From the NCBI RefSeq assembly GCF_026342835.1, contig NZ_JAPEMI010000001.1, forward strand, positions 3,168,501-3,232,500: 64,000 nt of DNA, read 5' to 3'. A program made the position numbers and the translations under genes. The notes beneath the pieces are model-generated. The model did no database searches, had not been told where the DNA came from, and saw only the letters and a list, made by a program, of their open reading frames with translations. This document shows positions 28,179 through 37,138 of this stretch, in pieces; the first letter of the stretch is position 1; each line of letters starts with the position of its first letter. Source of the DNA: Streptomyces sp. NBC_00154 (GTDB lineage: Bacteria; Actinomycetota; Actinomycetes; Streptomycetales; Streptomycetaceae).

Positions 28179-28251
28179 GCACTCGTAGCTTAACGGATAG
28201 AGCATCTGACTACGGATCAGAAGGTTGCAGGTTCGAATCCTGCCGAGTGCA
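28179..28251 (+). tRNA. tRNA-Arg (ACG)
   Basis: 73 nt. Acceptor GCACTCG (28179-28185) pairs with CGAGTGC (28244-28250), discriminator A. Anticodon stem TCTGA/TCAGA encloses CTACGGA, anticodon ACG at 28212-28214. T-arm GCAGGTTCGAATCCTGC. Confidence 0.96.
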
Positions 28252-28257
28252 CAGTAG

Positions 28258-28295
28258 GCAAGAGGCCCCCAGGAGAAATCCTGGGGGCCTCTTGC
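28258..28295 (+). terminator. terminator after tRNA-Arg(ACG)
   Basis: Perfect 17-bp stem GCAAGAGGCCCCCAGGA (28258-28274) and TCCTGGGGGCCTCTTGC (28279-28295) closed by a GAAA tetraloop. Confidence 0.9.
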
Positions 28296-28411
28296 GTTGT
28301 CTGTGTCCGCGCTGCCGGGCCCGTGTCCGCGCGTCGGCTGATCTTCCTTCCGTTCGCGGCCTGTTCATCGGGATCTCCGCCCCGGCGCGGAGCCTCGTTA
28401 CGATCGCACGC

Positions 28412-29320
28412 ATGAGCTGGCACTGCACCGGGTTGCGATGGCCCCAGGAGGGGCCGGCCCTGGGATGGCAGAAGGACGGGGTGAAGGATCGGGCGAAGGG
28501 TGAGGCCGGTTCGACGCGGGTGAGTGTCCTTGCGTACGGGAAGGAGCTCGGCTTCCGCGCCGGCGGTGAGCGGCACTGTGTGGGCGCTCGGGGGAACGTA
28601 TGTCCGCTGGGGGCCGTGGTGTCCGGGCGGAGTACGGGGGCGCGGTGCCCGGAGTGCGCGCGGCTGGACCGGGCGCACTCGGTGGCCGCCGACACCATTG
28701 CCGACGACCCGCGGACGTACCGCGTCTATCTCGCCTGGTTCGGGCCCTCGATGGTGAAGGTCGGGATCACCGCCGAGGCACGGGGTGCGGCGCGGCTGCG
28801 GGAGCAGGGGGCCGTGGTCTACAGCTGGCTGGGGCGCGGGCCGCTGATGGCGGCGCGGCGTACCGAGGAGCTGCTGCGGTCGGCGCTGGGGGTGCCGGAC
28901 CGGATCCCGTACGCGCGCAAGCGTACGGTGCGGGCCGGGTTGCCCGGGGCGGCGGAGCGGGTCGCGGAGGTCGAGGGGCTGTACGGGCGGGCGGCCGCGC
29001 TTGAGCGGGAGGGGGCCGGGTGGCCGCAGTCGCTGGAGCGGCTGCCGTTCGAGCCCGTCGATCACACGGGGTTGTTCGGGCTCGACAGGCCGGTCGAAGT
29101 GGCTCGGGCGGTGACCGAGTTGAGGGACGGCGGGGTGGTCGCGGGGCGGCTGGTCGCGGCCGCCGGGCCCGATCTGCATCTGGCGGCCACGGACGGGGTG
29201 GTCGTGCTGGACACCCGGCTGATGACCGGATGGGAGCTGGTGGGAGCCGATGCGCGGTCGGGGGTGACGGTGCCGGTGATCGATATCGGGGGCGGCGGCG
29301 TGCAGGACGGGCTCTTCTGA
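28412..29320 (+). CDS. DUF2797 family protein
   Basis: 302 residues starting MSWHCTGLRW. The reading frame runs back into the tRNA-Arg terminator, so the first ATG after it is chosen. A Cys pattern HCVGARGNVCPLG ... ARCPECARLD at about residues 55-90 suggests a bound metal. It is followed by the family core YRVYLAWFGPSMVKVGIT. DUF2797 has no established function; the core segment resembles GIY-YIG-type folds in its YLAWFG...KVGIT spacing, which is a weak impression only. Probably co-transcribed with the amidohydrolase 45 nt downstream. Confidence 0.85.
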   Translation: MSWHCTGLRWPQEGPALGWQKDGVKDRAKGEAGSTRVSVLAYGKELGFRAGGERHCVGARGNVCPLGAVVSGRSTGARCPECARLDRAHSVAADTIADDPRTYRVYLAWFGPSMVKVGITAEARGAARLREQGAVVYSWLGRGPLMAARRTEELLRSALGVPDRIPYARKRTVRAGLPGAAERVAEVEGLYGRAAALEREGAGWPQSLERLPFEPVDHTGLFGLDRPVEVARAVTELRDGGVVAGRLVAAAGPDLHLAATDGVVVLDTRLMTGWELVGADARSGVTVPVIDIGGGGVQDGLF

Positions 29321-29365
29321 GATCGTCGTTGATCGGGTCGGAGCGGGTCGGACGAGGAGTGTGCG

Positions 29366-30244
29366 GTGAGTGACGGCAGCGATGACGTGGTGCGGTTCTG
29401 GGAACGGCTCGGGCTGCCGGGGCTGATCGATGTCCATACGCATTTCATGCCGGAGCAGGTGCTCCGCAAGGTGTGGGCGTACTTCGACTCCGTCGGTCCG
29501 CTGACCGGGATGGAGTGGCCGATCGCCTACCGGCACGACGAGGACGAACGGCTCGCGCTGCTCCGGTCCTTCGGCGTGCGGCGGTTCACCTCGATGCTCT
29601 ATCCGCACAAGGCGGGGATGGCGGCCTGGCTGAACGGCTGGGCGGCCGACTTCGCGCGGCGGGTGCCCGACTGTCTGCACACCGCGACCCTCTTCCCCGA
29701 GGAGGGCGTGGAGCGTTACGTCCGTGAGGCGGTCGAGTCGGGGGCACGCATCTTCAAGTCGCACCTTCAGGTCGGGGCGTACGACGCGAACGATCCACTG
29801 CTCGAACCGGTCTGGGGGCTGCTGGCGGAGGCCGCGGTGCCGGTCGTGATGCACTGCGGGTCCGGTCCCGCGCCCGGCAAGTACACCGGTCCCGAACCGA
29901 TCGGCCGGCTGCTCGAGCGGCATCCGCGGCTGCGGCTGATCGTGGCACACATGGGGATGCCCGAGTACGCGGAGTTCCTGGCGCTGGCGGAGGCGTACCC
30001 CGAGGTGCGGCTCGATACGACGATGGCGTTCACGGACTTCTCGGAGGACCTCACGCCGTTCCCGGTGGCGGAGCGGGGACGGCTCGCCGATCTCGGGGAC
30101 CGGATCCTGCTGGGGACGGACTTCCCGAACATCCCGTACCCGTATGTGCACCAGCTGCATGCCCTGGAGCGGCTGGAGTTGGGGGACGACTGGTTGCGGG
30201 CGGTCTGCTACGGGAACGCGCACGCGATGTTCGACCGGCGCTGA
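29366..30244 (+). CDS. amidohydrolase family metal-dependent hydrolase
   Basis: 292 residues, GTG start with GAGGAG upstream. TIM-barrel amidohydrolase-2 type: metal motif LIDVHTHFMP at about residues 21-30, then FKSHLQVG, VVMHCGSGP, IVAHMGMPEY and the catalytic GTDFPNIPY near the C-terminus. These proteins include decarboxylases and lactonases related to ACMSD; the exact substrate is not readable. Cytosolic. Confidence 0.88.
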   Translation: MSDGSDDVVRFWERLGLPGLIDVHTHFMPEQVLRKVWAYFDSVGPLTGMEWPIAYRHDEDERLALLRSFGVRRFTSMLYPHKAGMAAWLNGWAADFARRVPDCLHTATLFPEEGVERYVREAVESGARIFKSHLQVGAYDANDPLLEPVWGLLAEAAVPVVMHCGSGPAPGKYTGPEPIGRLLERHPRLRLIVAHMGMPEYAEFLALAEAYPEVRLDTTMAFTDFSEDLTPFPVAERGRLADLGDRILLGTDFPNIPYPYVHQLHALERLELGDDWLRAVCYGNAHAMFDRR

Positions 30245-30322
30245 GCCCGCGCTTCCCGGTTTCTCAGGGAATTCACAGGATCGGGAAAGGACCCTCTCAG
30301 AGGCGTCTCACAGGGTTGCGGC

Positions 30323-31060
30323 ATGACGACGACCACGCCCCAGGGGCGTACCGAACTGCTCAGGCCGGACCGCAATCCCGTCCGCGTGCTGGTCGTGGAC
30401 GACGAGGCGCCGCTCGCCGAGCTGCTCTCCATGGCCCTGCGTTACGAGGGCTGGGAGGTGCGCAGCGCCGGGGACGGTGCGAGTGCCGTCCGGATGGCGC
30501 GCGACTTCCGGCCCGACGCGGTGATCCTCGATGTGATGCTGCCCGACACCGACGGGCTCTCGGTGCTCGGCAAGCTTCGCCGGGACCTCTCCGAAGTCCC
30601 CGTGCTGTTCCTGACCGCGCGCGACTCGGTGGAGGACCGGATCGCCGGACTCACGGCGGGCGGCGACGACTATGTGACGAAGCCGTTCAGCCTGGAGGAG
30701 GTCGTGGCGCGGCTGCGCGGGCTGATCCGGCGGTCCGGGACGGCGACGGTACGGAGCGAGTCGACGCTCGTCGTCGGTGACCTGGTGCTCGACGAGGACA
30801 GCCACGAGGTGAGCCGGGGGACGACCTCCATCCATCTCACCGCGACCGAGTTCGAGCTGCTGCGCTTCCTGATGCGCAATCCGCGACGGGTGCTGAGCAA
30901 GGCGCAGATCCTGGACCGTGTGTGGAACTACGACTTCGGCGGGCAGGCGAACGTCGTCGAGCTGTACATCTCGTATCTGCGCAAGAAGATCGACGCCGGA
31001 CGGACGCCGATGATCCACACCCGGCGCGGGGCCGGATATCTCATCAAGCCCGGTGAGTAG
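30323..31060 (+). CDS. OmpR/PhoB-type response regulator
   Basis: 245 residues. The receiver domain has acidic pocket VVDDEAP, phospho-acceptor D70 (VILDVMLPD), T in FLTARDS and K in YVTKPFSL. The C-terminal winged helix (Trans_reg_C) spans about 148-240, with LTATEFELLRFLMRNPRRVLS and YISYLRKKID. It overlaps the kinase gene by 8 nt, so the two are translated together. The pair heads a run of two glycosyltransferase genes and probably controls envelope modification in response to an external signal. Confidence 0.94.
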   Translation: MTTTTPQGRTELLRPDRNPVRVLVVDDEAPLAELLSMALRYEGWEVRSAGDGASAVRMARDFRPDAVILDVMLPDTDGLSVLGKLRRDLSEVPVLFLTARDSVEDRIAGLTAGGDDYVTKPFSLEEVVARLRGLIRRSGTATVRSESTLVVGDLVLDEDSHEVSRGTTSIHLTATEFELLRFLMRNPRRVLSKAQILDRVWNYDFGGQANVVELYISYLRKKIDAGRTPMIHTRRGAGYLIKPGE

Positions 31061-32663
31061 CCCGGTGAGCCGCCGGGCGCGGCGGCGGGGAAAGGGGCCG
31101 TGGACGCTGCGGACCCGGCTGGTGGTGTCCGCGGTGACGCTGATCGCCGTGGTGGCCGCGGTGATCGGTTCGGTCACCACCATCGCCTTCCACAAATATA
31201 TGTACGACAAGCTCGACAAACAGTTGTACTCCATCGCCATGCGGGCCTCGAAGCCGCCGCCGGGCGGCGGCGCGGCCGGCGCGGGTGGTCAGCCGATGCC
31301 CGCCGACGGCCCGGACGACGATCCGCTGGCCTTCATAGACGCCCGCGGGCAGCCTTTCGGCACGCTCGGTGCGGTGTCGGTGGACGGTTCCATCACTGTG
31401 TCGAGCGTGGTCGAGGAGAGCTCTGCCGCCCTCGAACAGACCGCCGCGGCCTCCGAGAGGCCGCTGAAGGGTGCGGAGGAGAAAGCCCTGGAGGCGGCGG
31501 ACATCGAGGTCGGGGACGGGGCACGGAGCGTCGACCTGCCCGGGCTCGGCGTGTACCGCGTGACGGCAGTCGAGGGAGCGGACGGGACGACGACCGTCCT
31601 CGTCGGCATCCCCGCCGCCGAGGTGCGCGGTGCCCTCACCACCCTGATCCTCGTCGAGGTCTGTGTCACCGGGGCCGGGCTGATCGCCGCCGGGATCGCC
31701 GGGGCCGCCATGGTCGGGGTCGCGCTGCGGCCGCTGCGCCGGGTCGCCGCGACCGCCACCCGGGTCTCCGAACTCCAGCTGCACAGCGGTGAGGTGGCAC
31801 CTCTGGAGCGGGTGCCAGCCGCCGAGGCGGATCCGCGGACCGAGGTCGGACAGGTGGGCGCGGCGCTCAACCGGATGCTGGGGCATGTCGGTTCGGCACT
31901 GGCGGTGCGCCAGGAGAGCGAGATGCGGGTACGCCAGTTCGTCGCGGACGCCAGCCATGAGCTGCGGACGCCGCTGGCCTCCATCCGCGGCTACGCCGAA
32001 CTGACCCGGCGCGGACGCGAGGAGACCGGTCCCGACACCCGGCATGCGCTGGGGCGGATCGAGTCCGAGGCGGAGCGGATGACGGGCATGGTGGAGGATC
32101 TGCTGCTCCTCGCCCGCCTCGATGCCGGGCGCCCGCTCTCGTACGAGAGCACTGATCTGTCACCGATCGTCGTCGACGCGGTGAGCGATGCCCGCGCAGC
32201 CGGGCAGCGGGGTCATCACTGGCGGCTGGAGCTGCCCGACGAACCCGCGACCGTGCACGCCGATCCGACCAGGATCCACCAGGTGCTGGTCAATCTGCTG
32301 GCCAATGCCCGTACGCACACCCCGCCCGGCACCACCGTGACCGCACGCGTACGGGCCGGGGCCGCTCATCCGTGGGTGACGCTGGAGGTACAGGACGACG
32401 GGCCGGGAATCCCGGCGCAGCTGCTGCCGCATGTCTTCGAGCGGTTCGCGCGCGGCGATGCGTCGCGCTCGCGCAGCGCGGGTTCCACCGGGCTCGGCCT
32501 GGCCATCGTGCAGGCTGTCGTCGCCGCGCACGGCGGCCGGGTGGAGGTGCGGTCGGTGCCGGGGTGCACGGTCTTCGCCGTCCATCTGCCTGCGGTTCTG
32601 CCCGCTGTTCCGCCGGTCCGTACCGACTCACAGCACAACCACAGGACCATCACACCGGTGTGA
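31053..32663 (+). CDS. membrane sensor histidine kinase
   Basis: 536 residues, GTG start overlapping the regulator; a GTG four codons on is the alternative. First membrane helix at about 27-50, extracytoplasmic sensor at about 51-190, second helix at about 195-228, then HAMP. HisKA carries H302 in DASHELRTPLASIRGY. HATPase boxes include LVNLLANARTHTPPGT, VQDDGPGIP and GSTGLGLAIVQAVVAAHGG. The extracytoplasmic loop contains a Gly/Pro-rich stretch. Partner of the preceding regulator. Confidence 0.93.
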   Translation: MSSPVSRRARRRGKGPWTLRTRLVVSAVTLIAVVAAVIGSVTTIAFHKYMYDKLDKQLYSIAMRASKPPPGGGAAGAGGQPMPADGPDDDPLAFIDARGQPFGTLGAVSVDGSITVSSVVEESSAALEQTAAASERPLKGAEEKALEAADIEVGDGARSVDLPGLGVYRVTAVEGADGTTTVLVGIPAAEVRGALTTLILVEVCVTGAGLIAAGIAGAAMVGVALRPLRRVAATATRVSELQLHSGEVAPLERVPAAEADPRTEVGQVGAALNRMLGHVGSALAVRQESEMRVRQFVADASHELRTPLASIRGYAELTRRGREETGPDTRHALGRIESEAERMTGMVEDLLLLARLDAGRPLSYESTDLSPIVVDAVSDARAAGQRGHHWRLELPDEPATVHADPTRIHQVLVNLLANARTHTPPGTTVTARVRAGAAHPWVTLEVQDDGPGIPAQLLPHVFERFARGDASRSRSAGSTGLGLAIVQAVVAAHGGRVEVRSVPGCTVFAVHLPAVLPAVPPVRTDSQHNHRTITPV

Positions 32664-32689
32664 CAGCGGGGTCGGCGACTGTCGATGAC

Positions 32690-33991
32690 ATGCGAACCGA
32701 CTCTTCTTGGAGCACCTTGCCGGCCCGGGAGCATCTCCTGGCCGGAGCGGTCGACGCGGCAGATGCCCCCGTCCTCGATGTGGTGGTACCCGTCTACAAC
32801 GAGGAGAAGGACCTCGAAACCTGTGTGCTGCGCCTGCACGACCATCTGGTGCGCACTTTCCCGTACGCCTTCCGGATCACCGTCGCCGACAACGCGAGCA
32901 CCGACCGCACGCCCCAGGTGGCGGCCCGGCTGGCGGCGATCCTCCCGCGGTGCCGCTCGTACCGACTGGAGGAGAAGGGGCGCGGGCGGGCACTGCGTAC
33001 CGTCTGGTCGCAGTCTGACGCCCCGGTCCTCGCCTATATGGACGTCGATCTCTCCACCGACCTCAACGCTCTGCTCCCGCTCGTCGCACCGTTGATCTCC
33101 GGGCATTCGGACCTGGCCATCGGATCGCGGCTGGCCCGCAGTTCTCGTGTCGTGCGGGGATCGAAGCGGGAGTTCATCTCGCGGGCCTACAACCTCATCC
33201 TCCGGTCGTCGCTGGCCGCGCGGTTCAGCGACGCGCAGTGCGGGTTCAAGGCCATTCGGCGGGACGTCGCGCAGCGCCTGCTGCCGATGGTCGAGGACAC
33301 CGGCTGGTTCTTCGACACCGAGATGCTGGTCCTCGCAGAGCGCGCCGGGCTGCGCATCCATGAGGTTCCGGTGGACTGGGTCGACGACCCCGACTCCACG
33401 GTCCACATTGTGCGTACGGCGACCGAGGACCTGAAAGGTGTGTGGCGGGTGGGGCGGGCGCTGGCCGTCGGGGCACTGCCGCTGGACCGTCTCGCCCGGC
33501 CCTTCGGGGACGATCCGCGCGACCGCGGACTGAGCGGTGTGCCGGGCGGCCTGGCCCGGCAGCTGGTCGGTTTCTGCGTCGTGGGCGCGCTCTCCACGCT
33601 CTTCTATCTCGCCCTGTACTCGCTCTTCCGAATGGGCGCCGGGCCGCAGATCGCCAACGGCGGTGCGCTGCTGGTGTCGGCCGTCGCCAATACGGCAGCC
33701 AACCGGAGGCTCACCTTCGGCGTACGCGGCCGGAGCGGCGCGGTACGCCACCAGGCGCAGGGCCTCGTCGTCTTCGCCGTCGGCCTCGCGCTGACCAGTG
33801 GCTCGCTCGCGGCGCTGGGTGCGGCGTCCGGATCGCCCTCGCACGGCACGGAACTCGCCGTGCTGATCGCGGCCAACCTCGCGGCGACGGTGCTGCGGTT
33901 CCTGCTGTTGCGCGCCTGGGTCTTCCCGGACCGGGCCCCCGCGGCCGGTCGCGCCGACGACACTCACCACGAACTGGGGAACGTCCGATGA
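32690..33991 (+). CDS. GT2 glycosyltransferase fused to GtrA-type membrane domain
   Basis: 433 residues. The DPM1-like GT2 domain (about 25-270) carries VVVPVYNEEKDLETCV, the DxD motif YMDVDLSTD, and QCGFKAIRRD. A GtrA-like four-helix domain covers about 290-425 (LVGFCVVGALSTLFYLALY; NTAANRRLTFG). It likely makes an undecaprenyl- or polyprenyl-phosphate-linked sugar and helps pass it across the membrane to the next enzyme. It overlaps the following gene by 4 nt. Confidence 0.92.
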   Translation: MRTDSSWSTLPAREHLLAGAVDAADAPVLDVVVPVYNEEKDLETCVLRLHDHLVRTFPYAFRITVADNASTDRTPQVAARLAAILPRCRSYRLEEKGRGRALRTVWSQSDAPVLAYMDVDLSTDLNALLPLVAPLISGHSDLAIGSRLARSSRVVRGSKREFISRAYNLILRSSLAARFSDAQCGFKAIRRDVAQRLLPMVEDTGWFFDTEMLVLAERAGLRIHEVPVDWVDDPDSTVHIVRTATEDLKGVWRVGRALAVGALPLDRLARPFGDDPRDRGLSGVPGGLARQLVGFCVVGALSTLFYLALYSLFRMGAGPQIANGGALLVSAVANTAANRRLTFGVRGRSGAVRHQAQGLVVFAVGLALTSGSLAALGAASGSPSHGTELAVLIAANLAATVLRFLLLRAWVFPDRAPAAGRADDTHHELGNVR

Positions 33992-36141
33992 CCACCCTGC
34001 ACCCCACCGACCGATTTCCGGCACCGCCGACCACAGCTGCACCGGCTGCGGACGAGCCGTTCCTGCGACGCGTACGGAAGGGCAGGCCCGAGGACCCGCG
34101 CTGGGCACGGCCCGCCTTCCTCGCCCTGCTGCTGGCCATTGCGCTGGCGTACCTGTGGAATCTCAGCGCCTCCGGTTACGCCAACTCCTTCTACTCCGCC
34201 GCCGTGCAGGCCGGCAGTCAGAGCTGGAAGGCGTTCTTCTTCGGCTCGCTGGACGCGGCGAACGCCATCACCGTCGACAAGCCGCCGGCCACGCTCTGGC
34301 CGATGGCCCTGTCGGTGCGGATCCTCGGCCTCAGCTCGTGGGCGATCCTCGCTCCGCAGGTGCTGATGGGGGTGGCGACGGCCGGGGTGCTGTACGCGGC
34401 GGTTCGCCGCCGGTTCGGCGTGGCTGCCGGGCTGATCGCGATGGCGGTGTTCGCGCTCACGCCCGTCGCCGCGCTGATGTTCCGCTTCAACAACCCGGAC
34501 GCGCTGCTCGCGCTGCTGATGACCGTGACCGTCTACTGCGTGCTGCGCACGCTGGAGAACGGCCGGACGAAGTGGCTGGTGTGGGCCGGGGTCGCGGTCG
34601 GTCTCGCGTTCCTGTCGAAGACCCTGCAGGCGTTCCTGATCCTGCCGCCGCTGGCCGTGCTGTACGCGGTGTGCGCGCCGACGACGGTACGGAAGCGGTT
34701 CGGCCAACTCGGTCTGGCGGCGCTCGCGATGGTGGTCGCGGGTGGCTGGTGGGTGGCGATCGTCGAACTCTGGCCCGCATCCTCCCGCCCGTACATCGGT
34801 GGTTCGCAGAACAACTCCTTCCTGGAACTGACCTTCGGCTACAACGGGCTCGGCCGGATCAGCGGCGACGAGACCGGAAGCGTCGGAGGTGGTGGTGGTG
34901 GTGGTCAGTCCGGTGGACAGTGGGGCGAGACCGGCATCGGCCGGATGTTCAACTCCGAGATCGGCAGCCAGATCTCCTGGCTGCTGCCCGCCGCGCTGAT
35001 CCTGCTCCTCGCGGGCATCTGGATCACCTGGAAGGCGAAGCGGACGGACACCGCCCGTGCGGCCTTCCTCGCCTGGGGCGGCTCGCTGCTGATGACCGCG
35101 GTCGTCTTCAGCTTCATGGCCGGCATCTTCCACCAGTACTACACGGTCGCCCTGGCCCCCTACATCGCGGCGCTCGTCGGCATGGGCGTCACGGTCCTGT
35201 GGGAGGAGCGGGCCAAGTGGGCGGCGAGCGGAGTGCTCGGCACCACCGTCGCTGTCACGGCGCTGTGGTCGTACGTGCTGCTGGGGCGGACCCCGGACTA
35301 CCTGCCGTGGCTGCGCTGGGCCGTCCTCATCGGCGGTCTTGCGGGCGCGGCGGGTCTGCTGCTTGCGGGCCGGGCCGGACGCCGGCTGGCGTTCGCTGCG
35401 GTGGGGATCGGATTCGTCGCATCACTGGCCGGCCCGACTGCGTACACCCTGAGCACGCTGAACACCGGGCACCAGGGCTCGATCGTCACGGCCGGCCCGG
35501 CGGGCGCCAGCGCGATGGGCGGTGGTGGCCGGGGTGGTCCCGGGGGTGGTGGCGGAATGCAGCCTCCGGGCCAGAACAGCCGGCAGAGACAGAACGGTCA
35601 GAACAACCAGGCCGATCAGCAGGGCGGCGCCATGGGCCGGCCGCCGACCGGTGGCCAGGGCGGCTTCCCGGGCGGCGGCCGGCAGGCTCAGGGCCAGGGC
35701 AATCAGCAGAACGGCATGCCGGGCGGCGGCCCTGGTGGCATGGCCGAGGGCGGCATGCCAGGAGGCGGCGGTATGGGCGGTCTGCTGAACGGCTCGTCGG
35801 TCGGCTCGCAGGCCAAGAAGCTCCTGGAGAAGAACGCCGACGCCTACACCTGGGCAGCCGCGGCCATCGGCTCGCAGAACGCCGCCAGTTACCAGCTCGC
35901 CACCGGCGACCCGGTGATGGCGATCGGCGGCTTCAACGGCAGTGACCCGTCCCCGACGCTCGCCCAGTTCAAGCAGTACGTCGAGGACGGAAGGATCCAC
36001 TACTTCATTTCGAGCGGCACGGGCGGGATGGGCGGCGACAGCGGCACCTCGTCCAAGATCAACTCGTGGGTCGAGGACACCTTTGAGAAGGTCACCGCCG
36101 GCAGTTCGACCTTCTACGACCTGACCCGGTCCAAGAGCTGA
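33988..36141 (+). CDS. GT39/ArnT-like (YkcB-type) membrane glycosyltransferase
   Basis: 717 residues, ATGA overlap with the GT2 gene. About ten membrane helices occupy residues 45-500. The first outer loop holds the acidic motif ANAITVDKPPATLWPM typical of GT39/GT83 enzymes. Residues about 510-600 are an extremely Gly/Gln/Met-rich, probably disordered, outer segment. A conserved C-terminal domain (about 605-717, YkcB-like) ends in YDLTRSKS. It should transfer a lipid-linked sugar made by the previous enzyme onto an envelope acceptor; acceptor unknown. Confidence 0.9.
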   Translation: MTTLHPTDRFPAPPTTAAPAADEPFLRRVRKGRPEDPRWARPAFLALLLAIALAYLWNLSASGYANSFYSAAVQAGSQSWKAFFFGSLDAANAITVDKPPATLWPMALSVRILGLSSWAILAPQVLMGVATAGVLYAAVRRRFGVAAGLIAMAVFALTPVAALMFRFNNPDALLALLMTVTVYCVLRTLENGRTKWLVWAGVAVGLAFLSKTLQAFLILPPLAVLYAVCAPTTVRKRFGQLGLAALAMVVAGGWWVAIVELWPASSRPYIGGSQNNSFLELTFGYNGLGRISGDETGSVGGGGGGGQSGGQWGETGIGRMFNSEIGSQISWLLPAALILLLAGIWITWKAKRTDTARAAFLAWGGSLLMTAVVFSFMAGIFHQYYTVALAPYIAALVGMGVTVLWEERAKWAASGVLGTTVAVTALWSYVLLGRTPDYLPWLRWAVLIGGLAGAAGLLLAGRAGRRLAFAAVGIGFVASLAGPTAYTLSTLNTGHQGSIVTAGPAGASAMGGGGRGGPGGGGGMQPPGQNSRQRQNGQNNQADQQGGAMGRPPTGGQGGFPGGGRQAQGQGNQQNGMPGGGPGGMAEGGMPGGGGMGGLLNGSSVGSQAKKLLEKNADAYTWAAAAIGSQNAASYQLATGDPVMAIGGFNGSDPSPTLAQFKQYVEDGRIHYFISSGTGGMGGDSGTSSKINSWVEDTFEKVTAGSSTFYDLTRSKS

Positions 36142-36153
36142 TCCGAACCGGCG

Positions 36154-36996
36154 TCAGCGCCGGAGCAGCAGCAGATCGGCGACAACCGGGCGGTGGTCCG
36201 AGGCAAGTGTCTCGGCCACCGCCGCGTCGCGTACCTGTACGCCGTCCTTGGACACGGCCACGAAGTCGATCCGCTTCACGGGGTTCAGCGCGGGGTAGGT
36301 CGGCGCGCCCGGTTCGGCATCGGCCAGCTCCTCCCAGAGCGGGGCCAGTTCCGGGGCGCCCGGCTCCGCGTTGAAGTCGCCGAGCAGTACCTTCCGCCCC
36401 TCGTCCTCCGCCATGACACGCCTGGTGTCGGCGACCTGCGCGATCCGTACGGACGGGTCGCCGCGGTAGTCGAGGTGCGTCACATACACATGCACGGGCA
36501 TCCTCTTCACCCGTACGACCACCTCGCCGAAGCCGGGCGCGGGCGCCGGCACCGGGTTGGGGACCTGGGTGGAGAGCCGGGTGATCTCGTGGTTCCCGGC
36601 GCTCACGATCCGGTACCTGGACAGCACCGCGACGCCGAATTCACGCCGTGGCGCCCCCGGTGTCGTGGGATCGAGGCTGTATATCGGGGCGAACGACACC
36701 CGCATGTGCAGCCGCTCGGCCAGCTCGCCCGCGACATCCCGCCACTGGCTGCGGGTGTCCCAGTGGACGTCCACCTCCTGAAGCCCGATCACATCGGCGT
36801 CCAGTGCGCGCAGTTCGGCCGCCTGCCGGTCCAGATCGAAGACGTTGTCCATGCCGGCGCCCGCATGGATGTTGTACGTGGCGACGCGCAGCGGCACCGA
36901 ACGGCCGTGCCCGGCAGCTCCGGCGGGCGGGACGGCGGCCACCCCCAACAGGCCCGCAGCGATCAGGACTTCCGCCGTGCGACGACGCAGTGACAT
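36154..36996 (-). CDS. secreted endonuclease/exonuclease/phosphatase family protein
   Basis: 280 residues with a signal peptide (residues 1-28, ending PAGAAGHG). EEP-fold motifs in order: RVATYNIHAG, DVIGLQEVDVHW, VYVTHLDYRGD, LLGDFNAEPGAPE, RIDFVAVS and SDHRPVVADLLLL. It could be a DNase, phosphodiesterase or lipid phosphatase acting outside the cell. Convergent with the GT39 gene, with only 12 nt between stops. Confidence 0.88.
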   Translation of the reverse strand: MSLRRRTAEVLIAAGLLGVAAVPPAGAAGHGRSVPLRVATYNIHAGAGMDNVFDLDRQAAELRALDADVIGLQEVDVHWDTRSQWRDVAGELAERLHMRVSFAPIYSLDPTTPGAPRREFGVAVLSRYRIVSAGNHEITRLSTQVPNPVPAPAPGFGEVVVRVKRMPVHVYVTHLDYRGDPSVRIAQVADTRRVMAEDEGRKVLLGDFNAEPGAPELAPLWEELADAEPGAPTYPALNPVKRIDFVAVSKDGVQVRDAAVAETLASDHRPVVADLLLLRR

Positions 36997-37062
36997 GCCA
37001 CTCCCGGTGCTAGGCGGCTCCCTCTCGGATCAGCGCCGAGCACCGTACCGCGCGAAAGTTGC

Positions 37063-37118
37063 TTGTACACCGTAGGCGGGCTGCTTTACGGTGTACAACG
37101 ATTCTCCCGTACACCGTA
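37063..37118. promoter_or_regulatory. three-copy TetR operator ahead of the MFS gene
   Basis: TTGTACACCGTA (37063-37074), its exact reverse complement TACGGTGTACAA (37087-37098), and a third direct copy GTACACCGTA (37109-37118) that ends 20 nt before the MFS start. Probably bound by the TetR-type regulator encoded after the transporter. Confidence 0.8.
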
Positions 37119-37138
37119 TAAGACCTCCAGGAGCCCGC

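Noticed and set aside
28217..30223. 668-codon minus-strand frame across the DUF2797 and amidohydrolase genes
   Set aside because: It runs through the tRNA-Arg terminator and antisense to two genes with clear families.
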